DNA of 64,000 nucleotides from Jeotgalibacillus salarius (lineage in GTDB: Bacteria > Bacillota > Bacilli > Bacillales > Jeotgalibacillaceae), in assembly GCF_004405125.1 (NCBI RefSeq), contig NZ_SORX01000001.1, positions 441,780-505,779 of the forward strand, given 5' to 3'. Each line of letters opens with the position of its first letter. Position 1 is the stretch's first letter. Of the stretch, positions 1 to 10,750 are shown one piece after another. The position numbers and the translations under genes were made by a program. Under the pieces are notes generated by a model. The model saw only the letters and a list, made by a program, of their open reading frames with translations, did not search any database and was not told the DNA's origin.

Positions 1-160
<160 letters not shown>

Positions 161-174
161 TCATTTCGTGGATC

Positions 175-1253
<1,079 letters not shown>

Positions 1254-1291
1254 TCAAATACGGAAAGTTAGTTACTTATTTCATAAGACGT

Positions 1292-1417
1292 GGCTGACTT
1301 CCGCTTCAGGCGGACGCTTTCCGCATGGACGGCGGTGAGCCTCCTCAGGCTTCGCCTTGCGGGGTCTCACCTGTCCGTCGTTCATGCTGGAGTCGCCGCC
1401 TTACGCTCCAGTCAGCC
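1292..1417 (+). repeat. Dispersed structured element, family A, forward copy 1
   Basis: Contains the family blocks CTTCAGGCGGACGCTTTCC, GAGCCTCCTC, GGGGTCTC and GGAGTC with a CCGCCTTACGCTCC end. It is bounded by a perfect 8-bp inverted repeat, GGCTGACT and AGTCAGCC. It lies inside the atp operon, 65 bp upstream of the atpF start codon. Confidence 0.85.
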
Positions 1418-1461
1418 GTTATAATAGATAGAGATACTTTTTGAAATCAGATGTTCTGTAA

Positions 1462-1501
1462 AAAATGGCGAAGCATGTCACTGAGTGATCTTCGCCATTT
1501 T
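1462..1501 (-). terminator. Terminator-like hairpin just after atpE
   Basis: A perfect 12-bp stem (AAAATGGCGAAG with CTTCGCCATTTT) is followed on the minus strand by six T residues. It begins 10 bp after the atpE stop and lies upstream of atpF, so it sits within the operon. It could cut downstream transcription partially or protect the 3' end of an atpE-containing mRNA, either of which would raise c-subunit output relative to b, delta and F1 subunits. That role is inferred. Confidence 0.7.
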
Positions 1502-1511
1502 ATGTTCAATA

Positions 1512-1775
<264 letters not shown>

Positions 1776-1811
1776 TTAAATGTTTGTTCAGTAACTGAAC
1801 AGGTAAATATA

Positions 1812-2522
<711 letters not shown>

Positions 2523-2527
2523 TTATT

Positions 2528-2914
2528 TCACCTCTCTTCCCGCTTCTTGTGTAGGACTTGCTGCAATACATAATCTATCATAATGACGAAATAAACCATC
2601 ATTAATCCAAATACAGTGGAAATCAAATGAATGAATTCCGGAAATTCCAGTGCAATGAGCACCGCTACCCCTGCTGAAGCCATACGTGATAAAGTTCCAA
2701 GCGAACGCACTTTCTTTCCTTCATCCATTGCACGGTCAAACTTTTCCATTCTGTTCTTCATTAGCCAAAGATTAAGCAGGCTGAAAGAAGTTCCCAGTAT
2801 TAAACCGAGAAAAACATCCGGGAAAGGTGTAAATCCCCAGCAAAGGACAAAAATCGATAACAAGTAAAATATGTACCTGGTGTACCGCAAAAAGTGCTTT
2901 CTAATGTCAGGCAT
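2528..2914 (-). CDS. atpI: ATP synthase subunit I
   Basis: The 128-residue protein has four predicted membrane helices and matches the AtpI/UncI family, which helps c-ring assembly or magnesium handling for the ATP synthase. The C-terminus is basic (LHKKREER). GGAG lies 9 bp before the ATG. It stands directly between atpZ and atpB, the usual place. Sequence conservation in this family is weak, so position is an important part of the evidence. Confidence 0.9.
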   Translation of the reverse strand: MPDIRKHFLRYTRYIFYLLSIFVLCWGFTPFPDVFLGLILGTSFSLLNLWLMKNRMEKFDRAMDEGKKVRSLGTLSRMASAGVAVLIALEFPEFIHLISTVFGLMMVYFVIMIDYVLQQVLHKKREER

Positions 2915-2918
2915 TTAG

Positions 2919-3137
2919 CTACTCTCCTGAGTCGAATTGTTTCACTGTGCGAAGCATCGCATAGATTCCTGCTGATAAACCCAGAAGTAATCCGATGATC
3001 ATAAACAGTGGTTCTGAATTCCATTGGTGATCAAGCCACCTGCCGCCGAAAATTCCGACGAGCATGGAACCAGTTAATTGTGACAGAATGGCCGTGTAAA
3101 GGACCATCGCATGGAACGGACGTCTTGACTGACGCAT
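2919..3137 (-). CDS. atpZ: AtpZ/AtpI family small membrane protein
   Basis: This 72-residue protein has two membrane helices and the family pattern LTGSMLVGIFGGRWLDHQW followed by LLLGLSAGIYAMLR. AtpZ proteins open many Bacillales atp operons and are thought to assist F0 assembly or transport Mg/Ca together with AtpI. I chose the ATG at 3137 because GAGG lies 8 bp upstream; an in-frame TTG at 3185 would add 16 residues without a good ribosome site. It is the first gene of the operon, about 100 bp downstream of a sigma-A promoter. Confidence 0.85.
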   Translation of the reverse strand: MRQSRRPFHAMVLYTAILSQLTGSMLVGIFGGRWLDHQWNSEPLFMIIGLLLGLSAGIYAMLRTVKQFDSGE

Positions 3138-3239
3138 GAGTGCATCCTCACAATCTGAGAATGGAATTTGAGGGCGGATATACAAGGGTTTTTAACGTTT
3201 TTTTATCGTTATGAAAACCTTATCATTATACCCTTTAAA

Positions 3240-3268
3240 AGCATACAATAGGCACTATATGATGTCAA
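3240..3268 (-). promoter_or_regulatory. Sigma-A promoter of the atp operon
   Basis: On the minus strand a perfect -35 TTGACA (3268-3263) is separated by 17 bp from -10 TATGCT (3245-3240). A second possible -10, TATAAT, lies at 3230-3225 without a convincing -35. Transcription would run into atpZ at 3137. Confidence 0.75.
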
Positions 3269-3392
3269 CGCGTACTCGACAAAAAGTTCAACTGATCACA
3301 TATAGATGTATGTCTGTTCACATTTTTGACAAACCGCTTTTTTGATGTATGTTTCATACTTGTTTTCGGGGTCAGGGTGTGTCCTTATAACC

Positions 3393-3528
3393 GCTGTCAC
3401 TCTCCGCAGAGGACTTCGCTTTCCGCGGACGAACGTTCGAGCCTCCTCGTTCAGAAGACCACTTCACTGCGGGGTCTCGTCCGATCGTTTTTCCGCAGGA
3501 GTCTTCGTCCTCTGCTCCGAGTGTCAGC
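3393..3528 (+). repeat. Dispersed structured element, family B, forward
   Basis: Family B copy with GCTTTCCGCGG, GAGCCTCCTC, GGGGTCTC and GGAGTC blocks. The inner stem GCAGAGGAC/GTCCTCTGC is perfect and the outer CACTC/GAGTG also pairs. It lies upstream of the atp promoter and is paired with the reverse copy at 3611. Confidence 0.8.
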
Positions 3529-3610
3529 TGATATAGCATACAAAAAGAACATTAAGTTAATGTTTATATACATTAATAGTTGTAAAACTATTTATTATTG
3601 AAATCTTAAT

Positions 3611-3740
3611 GCAGCGTAGCGTAAGGCGGCGACTCCGGGACGATTAGTTGGAAGATGAGACCCCGCAAGGCTTGCCTGAGTAGGCCTGATGGAGCCACAA
3701 AACGGCTCATCCAGGAAAGCGTCCGCCTGAAGAGCAGCGA
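3611..3740 (-). repeat. Dispersed structured element, family A, reverse, decayed
   Basis: Reverse copy (GTAAGGCGGCGACTCC ... GAGACCCCGC ... GAAAGCGTCCGCCTGAAG). The central arm is altered, with GGAGCCACAAAACGGCTC replacing the usual GAGGAGGCTC region, and the outer stem is poor, so it looks decayed. It lies downstream of mnaA. Confidence 0.7.
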
Positions 3741-3749
3741 AATGATTAA

Positions 3750-3786
3750 GAGGCTGAAACACAATTTGTGTTCCAGCCTCTTTTTT
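3750..3786. terminator. Terminator between mnaA and the atp operon
   Basis: GAGGCTG and CAGCCTC arms with an inner AACACAA/TTGTGTT pairing form a long stem. The T-run is on the plus strand (six T), and only TT follows on the minus strand. It directly follows the mnaA stop codon, so it probably ends mnaA transcription despite the weak minus-strand tail. Confidence 0.65.
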
Positions 3787-4930
3787 ACACACGGAATATA
3801 TCCGGACGCTGATCTGTTTCTTTGAAATAGTAGCGGATTGCTTCTGCGATTCGGGCAGAGGCTTTTCCGTCACCGTAAGGATTTGATGCTTTTGACATTG
3901 CCTGATAGCTGTCGTCATTTGTCAGCAGTTCAGTTGCCATCGTGTAGATCTGTTCTTCTTCAATGCCTGCTAGTTTCAGCGTGCCTGCATCAATTCCTTC
4001 AGGACGCTCAGTCGTGTCACGAAGCACGAGTACCGGTACACCAAGTGACGGTGCTTCTTCCTGAACGCCGCCTGAGTCTGTCAGGATGAGATGCGCTTTT
4101 GATGCAAAGTTGTGGAAGTCGATCACATCAAGTGGTTCGATCAGATGAATGCGATCGTCTCCACCAAGAATCTCCTGCGCGATTTCACGAACTGCCGGGT
4201 TCATATGGACTGGATACACAACCTGTACATCTTTTTGTTCGTCCACCACGCGCTTAATTGCGCGGAACATGTTTTTCATCGGCTCACCAAGATTTTCTCT
4301 GCGGTGCGCTGTCACGAGAATTAGACGGTCTCCATTTAGCTGATCAAGAATGTCACTCTGGTAATCTTCATTTACAGTCGTAGATAAAGCGTCAATTGCT
4401 GTATTACCTGTCACAAAGATATTTTCTTCAGGTTTATTTTCCTGAAGCAGGTTTTTGGCAGACTGATCAGTCGGTGCAAAATGAAGGTCTGCCATGACAC
4501 CAGTCAGCTGACGATTCATTTCTTCCGGGTATGGAGAGTATTTATTCCATGTACGCAGGCCGGCTTCAACGTGACCGACTGCGATCTGATTGTAAAATGC
4601 CGCAAGCCCTGCTACGAATGTTGTCGTAGTATCACCGTGAACGAGCACGATGTCCGGCTTGGTTTCTTTCATGATACGGTCAAGGCCTTCAAGCGCACGT
4701 GTTGTGATGCCTGTGAGCGTTTGACGGTCTTTCATAATATTTAAATCGTGATCGGGCGTGATGCCGAAAATGTCCATTACCTGGTCAAGCATTTGACGGT
4801 GCTGGGCTGTCACAGTCACGATTGGTTCGAAATATTGATCCTGTTTTTTAAGCTCTAATACGAGCGGGGCCATTTTGATGGCTTCAGGACGCGTGCCAAA
4901 GATCGTCATGACTTTTATGCGTTTTGACAT
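3785..4930 (-). CDS. mnaA: UDP-N-acetylglucosamine 2-epimerase
   Basis: This 381-residue cytoplasmic enzyme interconverts UDP-GlcNAc and UDP-ManNAc for wall teichoic acid linkage units and surface polysaccharides. The N-terminus has the hallmark FGTRPEAIKMAPLV, and later come VHGDTTTTFVAGLAAFY, GHVEAGLRT and the C-terminal SGGVQEEAPSLGVPVLVLRDTTERPE. Length is normal. The ATG has AGGAG 8 bp upstream. It follows upp with a 23-bp gap, a neighbourhood common in Bacillales. It may also feed the exopolysaccharide island, but nothing in the sequence requires that. Confidence 0.96.
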   Translation of the reverse strand: MSKRIKVMTIFGTRPEAIKMAPLVLELKKQDQYFEPIVTVTAQHRQMLDQVMDIFGITPDHDLNIMKDRQTLTGITTRALEGLDRIMKETKPDIVLVHGDTTTTFVAGLAAFYNQIAVGHVEAGLRTWNKYSPYPEEMNRQLTGVMADLHFAPTDQSAKNLLQENKPEENIFVTGNTAIDALSTTVNEDYQSDILDQLNGDRLILVTAHRRENLGEPMKNMFRAIKRVVDEQKDVQVVYPVHMNPAVREIAQEILGGDDRIHLIEPLDVIDFHNFASKAHLILTDSGGVQEEAPSLGVPVLVLRDTTERPEGIDAGTLKLAGIEEEQIYTMATELLTNDDSYQAMSKASNPYGDGKASARIAEAIRYYFKETDQRPDIFRV

Positions 4931-4953
4931 AATAGACTCCTTTACTGATTCTC

Positions 4954-5583
4954 TTATTTTGTTCCGAATAATCTGTCGCCTGCGTCACCGAGACCAGGGA
5001 CAATGTAGCCTTTTTCGTTAAGTTTTTCATCAAGTGCTGCGATGTAAATGTCTACATCATCGTGCTCTTTTTTAATTTCTTCAACGCCTTCAGGAGCTGC
5101 TACAAGGCATAGGAATTTAATGTTTTTCGCACCGCGTTTTTTCAGGGAGTTGATTGCTTCTACTGCAGATCCCCCTGTTGCAAGCATTGGATCAACAAGA
5201 ATGAAGTCACGCTCCTCCACGTCAGACGGCAGCTTCACGTAATATTCAATTGGCTTTAATGTTTCAGGATCACGATATAGACCAACGTGACCGACTTTTG
5301 CAGCTGGAATCATTTTCAGAATTCCATCCACCATTCCTATTCCTGCACGAAGGATAGGTACGATCGCAAGCTTTTTACCTGAAAGTACTTTGCCTTTTGT
5401 ATTACTTACCGGTGTTTTCAAATCAATTTCTTCCATTGGAAGGTCTCGTGTGATCTCAAATGCCATGAGTGTTGCTACTTCATCTACAAGTTCACGAAAA
5501 TCTTTTGTTCCAGTCTGCTCATCACGGATGTGCGTCAGCTTGTGCTGAATCAGCGGATGATCAAATACGTATACTTTACCCAC
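4954..5583 (-). CDS. upp: Uracil phosphoribosyltransferase
   Basis: The 209-residue enzyme makes UMP from uracil and PRPP in pyrimidine salvage. The PRPP-binding signature [15 protein letters not shown] is near residue 130, and the N-terminus [15 protein letters not shown] is typical. I chose the GTG at 5583: it gives the usual 209 residues and has AGGAG at good spacing, whereas the in-frame GTG at 5592 overlaps that ribosome site. A dispersed element ends 38 bp upstream of this start. Confidence 0.96.
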   Translation of the reverse strand: MGKVYVFDHPLIQHKLTHIRDEQTGTKDFRELVDEVATLMAFEITRDLPMEEIDLKTPVSNTKGKVLSGKKLAIVPILRAGIGMVDGILKMIPAAKVGHVGLYRDPETLKPIEYYVKLPSDVEERDFILVDPMLATGGSAVEAINSLKKRGAKNIKFLCLVAAPEGVEEIKKEHDDVDIYIAALDEKLNEKGYIVPGLGDAGDRLFGTK

Positions 5584-5620
5584 AACTGTCACTCCTTTTA
5601 TATAGGTTTTGTTAAAGGTG

Positions 5621-5749
5621 GCTGCTGATTTCCGCTTCAGGCGGACGCTTTCCGCGGGGACGGCGGTGAGCCTCCTCAGGCTTCGCCTTGCGGGGTCTCA
5701 CCTGTCCGTCATATCCCGCTGGAGTCACCGCCTTACGCTCCAATCACAG
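5621..5749 (+). repeat. Dispersed structured element, family A, forward
   Basis: Full copy with CTTCAGGCGGACGCTTTCC, GAGCCTCCTC, a small AGGC-TTC-GCCT hairpin, GGGGTCTC, GGAGTC and CCGCCTTACGCTCC. The ends pair as GCTG-TGATT against AATCACAGC with one bulge. It lies immediately upstream of upp. Confidence 0.85.
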
Positions 5750-5950
5750 CTGTGCTAATAAAAAACGAACTTTAACAAAACTTTTATGTAAATACTTTTC
5801 TTCCTATCATTATAAAGCAAATCCTTACGAAAGTTATCACACTTACAGGTTTTTTACAAGAAAGGTTCGTATGAGGTATGGGAAGTGTTATGGAACGGTA
5901 ATTGTACTAAATATTTGTGAAACTTAAATCCTGGTTCGGTGTGACGTCGG

Positions 5951-6106
5951 ATGCACAACTTCCGCTGGTGAATGCACGATTTTCGCCAGCGAGTGTACGA
6001 CACACTCGGGTTGAGTGCACAATCCACGCTCGCGACGTCGCTATTCTCCAAATCCGATGCACGATCCGCCACCTTCAATACACCACGTCACCCTCTTCAT
6101 GCCTTT
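5951..6106. repeat. 21-bp-period array, core ATGCACGA
   Basis: The core ATGCAC(G/A)A or a near variant begins at 5951, 5972, 5993, 6015, 6057, 6078 (ATACACCA) and weakly at 6099. Steps are 21, 21, 22, 42, 21 and 21, so one unit near 6036 is lost or unrecognisable. The 12-14 bases between cores are unrelated. It fills the gap between upp and the glyA terminator. The function is unknown. Confidence 0.6.
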
Positions 6107-6114
6107 CAGACACT

Positions 6115-6145
6115 AAAAAGACTGCCCTCAAATCAAGGACAGTCT
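6115..6145 (-). terminator. Terminator of glyA
   Basis: On the minus strand AGACTGTCCT and AGGGCAGTCT pair around a short loop and are followed by TTTTT. It begins 8 bp after the glyA stop. Confidence 0.85.
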
Positions 6146-6152
6146 CTCAATC

Positions 6153-7388
6153 TTACTCGTATAGCGCAAAACGGCTTGTAATCTCTTCGACTTTTACAGA
6201 AGCTTCTTTCAGCTTCGCTTCGTCTTCATGATTTTTAAGCACATCTGCAATGAGGGCAGCGATTTCTTCCATTTCTTTTTCCTTGAAGCCGCGGGATGTT
6301 ACAGCTGGTGTTCCGATACGGATACCACTTGTAACGAACGGGCTTTCAGGATCGAATGGAATTGTATTTTTATTTACCGTAACGCCGATATCATCAAGTA
6401 CTTTTTCTGCTACTTTACCAGTCAGACTGAGTGAACGCAGGTTTACAAGTACAAGGTGATTATCGGTGCCGTCAGACACGATATCAATACCGTTTTGTTT
6501 AAATGCTTCTGCCATTGCCTTCGCATTTTTTACGACCTGATCAATATAGTCTTTGAAGTCAGGCTGCTGCGCTTCACCGAAAGCAACTGCTTTTGCAGCG
6601 ATCACATGCATAAGCGGTCCACCCTGAATACCAGGGAAAATTGATTTATCGATTTTCTTCGCAAATTCTTCTTTACAAAGAATCATGCCGCCGCGAGGGC
6701 CGCGCAGTGTTTTATGCGTTGTCGTTGTAACAAAATGTGCGTGTGGCACTGGCGATGGGTGTGCACCGGTTGCAACCAACCCTGCGATATGCGCCATATC
6801 TACCATTAGGTATGCGTCCACTTCATCAGCGATTTCACGGAATTTAGCAAAGTCGATTGTTCGCGAGTATGCACTTGCACCTGCTACAATCAGCTTTGGT
6901 TTGTGTTCAAGCGCTTTTTGACGAACATCCTCATAGTCAATCCGCTCGTCTTTTTCACCTACACCATATTCCACAAAGTTGTATAGTTCACCACTGAAGT
7001 TTACTGGACTTCCGTGCGTTAAGTGACCTCCATGAGACAGATTCATACCGAGAACTGTGTCGCCCGGCTTCAGTACTGAGAAATAAACAGCCATATTAGC
7101 CTGTGCACCTGAGTGCGGCTGAACGTTCGCATGCTCTGCGCCAAAAATTTCTTTCGCGCGATCGCGTGCAAGGTTTTCAGCTACATCCACGTGCTCGCAG
7201 CCTCCATAATAGCGGCGCCCAGGGTAACCTTCTGCGTATTTGTTTGTCAATACTGATCCTTGCGCTTCCATGACTGCTTCACTAACAAAATTCTCTGATG
7301 CGATCAGCTCGATTTTCGTACGCTGGCGCTTCAGTTCATCCTGCATTGCTTCGAATAATGCCTGATCCTGCTGTTGAATCTTATTCAT
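6153..7388 (-). CDS. glyA: Serine hydroxymethyltransferase
   Basis: The 411-residue PLP enzyme converts serine and tetrahydrofolate to glycine and methylene-THF, the main one-carbon source. The PLP-binding lysine lies in [15 protein letters not shown] (about residue 227). The N-terminal [14 protein letters not shown] and the [20 protein letters not shown] substrate motif are intact. Length is normal, and GGGAGG lies 7 bp before the ATG. It stands alone with its own promoter and terminator, between ywlG and upp as in Bacillus. Confidence 0.97.
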   Translation of the reverse strand: MNKIQQQDQALFEAMQDELKRQRTKIELIASENFVSEAVMEAQGSVLTNKYAEGYPGRRYYGGCEHVDVAENLARDRAKEIFGAEHANVQPHSGAQANMAVYFSVLKPGDTVLGMNLSHGGHLTHGSPVNFSGELYNFVEYGVGEKDERIDYEDVRQKALEHKPKLIVAGASAYSRTIDFAKFREIADEVDAYLMVDMAHIAGLVATGAHPSPVPHAHFVTTTTHKTLRGPRGGMILCKEEFAKKIDKSIFPGIQGGPLMHVIAAKAVAFGEAQQPDFKDYIDQVVKNAKAMAEAFKQNGIDIVSDGTDNHLVLVNLRSLSLTGKVAEKVLDDIGVTVNKNTIPFDPESPFVTSGIRIGTPAVTSRGFKEKEMEEIAALIADVLKNHEDEAKLKEASVKVEEITSRFALYE

Positions 7389-7445
7389 TGTGAATCCTCC
7401 CTCATGTCCCGGGACTGTCCCCGTCTTTGGTCAAAAATCTTCTTC

Positions 7446-7473
7446 ATCTTAACATGTTTTTTGGTAATGTGAA
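7446..7473 (-). promoter_or_regulatory. Candidate sigma-A promoter of glyA
   Basis: On the minus strand TTCACA (7473-7468) and TAAGAT (7451-7446) are separated by 16 bp, about 60 bp before the start codon. A cre-like sequence, ATGTAAGCGCATAAC, with one mismatch to the consensus lies a little upstream near 7500-7515. Both are weak calls. Confidence 0.45.
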
Positions 7474-7655
7474 AATGGAGATTTTGACATAATGGGTGTT
7501 GTTATGCGCTTACATTTGCTTTTTTGGTCAAAGAGACGAATGTTTTCAGGAAATCCCTTAAGAATTTTTGTATTTTGATCGGCTGCTTTTAAGGTTAAAC
7601 GATTTTATAGCCTGTGCCGGGCGGCCGGGATTGGGCTTTACTGTTCGTGAAGATT

Positions 7656-7832
7656 AATTGGTTCATTTCATAAGGTATATGGGTCAGCGATCGAAATCAT
7701 TGAATCACCGGCGAACTTAATTAAATCAACAACCGGATTGCACAGAATAATTGATACAGCTCTCTAGTTTTATGGTTCTTCTCCTGCCTGAATCGGCTCA
7801 CCCCTCTCCTTAATTGAACACACACGCCCCCA
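7656..7832. repeat. 21-bp-period array, core AATTGGTTCA, copy 1
   Basis: Core-like 10-mers begin at 7656 (AATTGGTTCA), 7677 (ATATGGGTCA), 7698 (CATTGAATCA), 7719 (AATTAAATCA), 7749 (AATTGATACA), 7770 (TTATGGTTCT), 7791 (AATCGGCTCA) and 7812 (AATTGAACAC). Steps are 21, 21, 21, 30, 21, 21, 21. The array at 49145 has the same core and the same steps. It lies in the glyA-ywlG gap, and no gene is seen here. Confidence 0.65.
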
Positions 7833-7855
7833 CATGCCAATAACTCTTTTAACCT

Positions 7856-7886
7856 AAAAACAACCGGCCTCTAAAAGACCGGTTGT
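7856..7886 (-). terminator. Terminator of the ywlE-rpiB-ywlG operon
   Basis: On the minus strand ACAACCGG and CCGGTTGT pair around TCTTTTAGAGG and are followed by TTTTT. It starts 8 bp after the ywlG stop. Confidence 0.85.
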
Positions 7887-7894
7887 CCATCCCT

Positions 7895-8428
7895 CTATTC
7901 AAGTTCATATACTGCACGTACACCACCTACAAGTTTCGGGCGGGTGCGTGCAAGTGTGATATGGGCTTCACCGAGCGATTTTGCAGTGACACGAACCGGT
8001 ACGGCTACCGGTTTTAGGTGCATGCCAATCAAAGTATCACCGATATCAATGCCGCCGTGCGCCTGGATCCGCTCAACTGCAACGGGATCCTTCATATGAC
8101 GGTATGCATATGATGCCATCGCGCCGCCTGCTCTTCTCACTGGAACGACTGTTACTTCATCAAGCCCAAACCGTTCCGCCGTTTCACGTTCAATAATCAA
8201 TGCACGATTAATGTGCTCACAGCCCTGAAACGCAAGATGAATACCTGTGTCAGCTGCAAATACTTCAAACGCTTTATAAAGTGATTCAGCTACTTCATCT
8301 GTACCGGAAGTGCCAATTTTCCGGCCAACGACTTCAGAAGTGGAACAGCCTATGACAAATAGCTGCCCGGCTTTTAAAGCAGCCTGTTCCTGGTATTCCT
8401 GAAGGATCGACAGCAGTTCTTTATTCAT
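7895..8428 (-). CDS. ywlG: YwlG family protein (TIGR01440/DUF436)
   Basis: This 177-residue cytoplasmic protein belongs to the conserved YwlG family, whose biochemical role is unknown to me. Recognisable stretches are [22 protein letters not shown] near residue 30 and the central [16 protein letters not shown]. It is the last gene of the ywlE-rpiB-ywlG set, the same order as in Bacillus. The ATG has GAAGGG 6 bp upstream, and a strong terminator follows the stop. Confidence 0.88.
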   Translation of the reverse strand: MNKELLSILQEYQEQAALKAGQLFVIGCSTSEVVGRKIGTSGTDEVAESLYKAFEVFAADTGIHLAFQGCEHINRALIIERETAERFGLDEVTVVPVRRAGGAMASYAYRHMKDPVAVERIQAHGGIDIGDTLIGMHLKPVAVPVRVTAKSLGEAHITLARTRPKLVGGVRAVYELE

Positions 8429-8452
8429 GGCGCGCCCTTCTTTCTAAAATAA

Positions 8453-8896
8453 TTATTGCTTTAATTCATATTCACTCATTTTATTAATTCGGTTTTCGTG
8501 ACGGCCGCCTTCGAACTCGCCCTGCAGCCAGATCGTTGCGATTTCACGGGCAAGCCCCGCTCCAATCACACGCTCACCCATCGTCAGCATGTTTGAATCA
8601 TTGTGTCCGCGCGTTGCTTTTGCGCTAAACGTATCATGCACAAGCGCACAGCGAATTCCTTTAACCTTGTTCGCTGCGATACTCATGCCAATACCTGTAC
8701 CGCAAATCAGAATTCCGCGGTCAAATTCTCCTCCAGCTACTTTTTGCGCAACCGGCAGTGCGTAGTCAGGGTAATCAACGGACCCCCCACAATCACAACC
8801 GAAATCTTCAAATTCAATGTTTAATTCATTTAAAAGATCTGCAATTTCCTTGCGCAGATTCGTGCCACCGTGATCTGATGCTAATGCGACTTTCAT
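8453..8896 (-). CDS. rpiB: Ribose-5-phosphate isomerase B
   Basis: The 147-residue enzyme interconverts ribose 5-phosphate and ribulose 5-phosphate (or allose-6-P-type sugars). It opens MKVALASDHGG and carries the active-site region ILICGTGIGMSIAANKVKGIRCAL with the catalytic cysteine, then the conserved RGHNDSN. It overlaps nothing but abuts ywlE: its ribosome site GGGAGG is made of the last ywlE codons. The neighbourhood matches Bacillus ywlF. Confidence 0.94.
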   Translation of the reverse strand: MKVALASDHGGTNLRKEIADLLNELNIEFEDFGCDCGGSVDYPDYALPVAQKVAGGEFDRGILICGTGIGMSIAANKVKGIRCALVHDTFSAKATRGHNDSNMLTMGERVIGAGLAREIATIWLQGEFEGGRHENRINKMSEYELKQ

Positions 8897-8897
8897 A

Positions 8898-9350
8898 TTA
8901 AAATCCTCCCTGTTCCTGTTTATTTAGGTTTGTAATCATACTATCCATCAGTCTGTTCAATTCGTTAAATGTAGACCTGTATACTTCAACTGAACCTCCA
9001 TAAGGATCAGAAACATCCAATCCGCGCTCAGATGAAAACTCTTTTAATGTAAAAATGCGATCTGCGGCGAATGGAAACTGCTCCATCAGCAAGGCTTTGT
9101 GCGCACTGGTCATTGCAAACACATAATTTGCCCAGTGGACATCATCCTGCGTGACAGAATGCGAGCGGTGCCGGTGTGTCAGACCATTCTCTTCAAGCAC
9201 CTGCTGGGCATTGTGTGATGCCATTCCGCCTTCCATTGCAAAAAGGCCTGCCGAACGCACTTCAATTTGCGGTTCATCTCTATGATTTAAAATTGCTTCA
9301 GCCATCGGGCTTCTGCAAGTATTCCCTGTACAAATAAATAAAATCCTCAT
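8898..9350 (-). CDS. ywlE: Low-molecular-weight phosphatase, protein-arginine phosphatase type
   Basis: The 150-residue protein has the N-terminal P-loop C-T-G-N-T-C-R-S (Cys7 nucleophile, Arg13) and the C-terminal DPYGG aspartate motif of low-molecular-weight tyrosine phosphatases. Residue 11 of the loop is Thr. In YwlE this Thr favours phospho-arginine over phospho-tyrosine, so I expect it to reverse McsB-type arginine phosphorylation. It is first in a three-gene operon. AAGGGG lies about 9 bp before the ATG. Confidence 0.92.
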   Translation of the reverse strand: MRILFICTGNTCRSPMAEAILNHRDEPQIEVRSAGLFAMEGGMASHNAQQVLEENGLTHRHRSHSVTQDDVHWANYVFAMTSAHKALLMEQFPFAADRIFTLKEFSSERGLDVSDPYGGSVEVYRSTFNELNRLMDSMITNLNKQEQGGF

Positions 9351-9460
9351 GAAAACGACCCCTTTTTAGGATTCTCACTTCCACTTTATTCTATCATATT
9401 TCAGACACTTTTTCTTTTGGGGAGTGCTGGAGATGCTTAGACGACCAATCGCAATGATAC

Positions 9461-9615
9461 GACCGTCGATTTGCCGTTTACCACCATCAACAGCCGCGAT
9501 ATGACCGTCAAGCCTGCTCTCGCTACCGTCGCCGCCGGAGTCGCTACTGTCAATCCGGGCGTGCCGTACCGTCAAGTCAGCTGATATGACCGTCAGCCGA
9601 GAGAATGCGACGTTC
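9461..9615. repeat. 21-bp-period array, core GACCGTC
   Basis: Eight cores begin at 9461 (GACCGTC), 9482 (CACCATC), 9503 (GACCGTC), 9524 (TACCGTC), 9545 (TACTGTC), 9567 (TACCGTC), 9588 (GACCGTC) and 9609 (GACGTTC). Steps are 21 throughout apart from one of 22. Two units share the longer GATATGACCGTCA. It lies between ywlE and the regulator at the edge of the galactose island. Confidence 0.7.
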
Positions 9616-9650
9616 GGGAGTAAGAACGGGGGGCTGGACCGCTACAAACA

Positions 9651-9681
9651 AAAAGTAGACCCGGTACAGACCCGGGTCTAC
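9651..9681 (-). terminator. Terminator of the galactose operon
   Basis: On the minus strand GTAGACCCGG and CCGGGTCTAC pair perfectly and are followed by TTTTTG. It directly follows the stop of the LacI-type gene, the last gene of the operon. Confidence 0.88.
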
Positions 9682-9682
9682 G

Positions 9683-10732
<1,050 letters not shown>

Positions 10733-10750
10733 TCATTAGCTTCAATGGTT

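Noticed and set aside
7389-7415. GGGACAGTCCCGGGAC palindromic stretch before glyA as a riboswitch or operator
   Set aside because: It makes only a short hairpin with no known motif, and nothing else in the leader supports a riboswitch.
7656-7832. CRISPR array
   Set aside because: The repeated core is about 10 bp with 11-13 bp between cores, far shorter than CRISPR repeats and spacers; cores are degenerate and no cas gene is present.
9375-9575. A 66-codon minus-strand open frame upstream of ywlE
   Set aside because: It only reads through the GACCGTC array, has no ribosome site at a sensible distance, and its Asp-Gly pattern comes from the 21-bp period.
9461-9615. Plasmid iterons or a second replication origin
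   Set aside because: The 21-bp period is like iterons, but no replication protein, DnaA box or AT-rich unwinding region lies nearby, and cores differ between loci.
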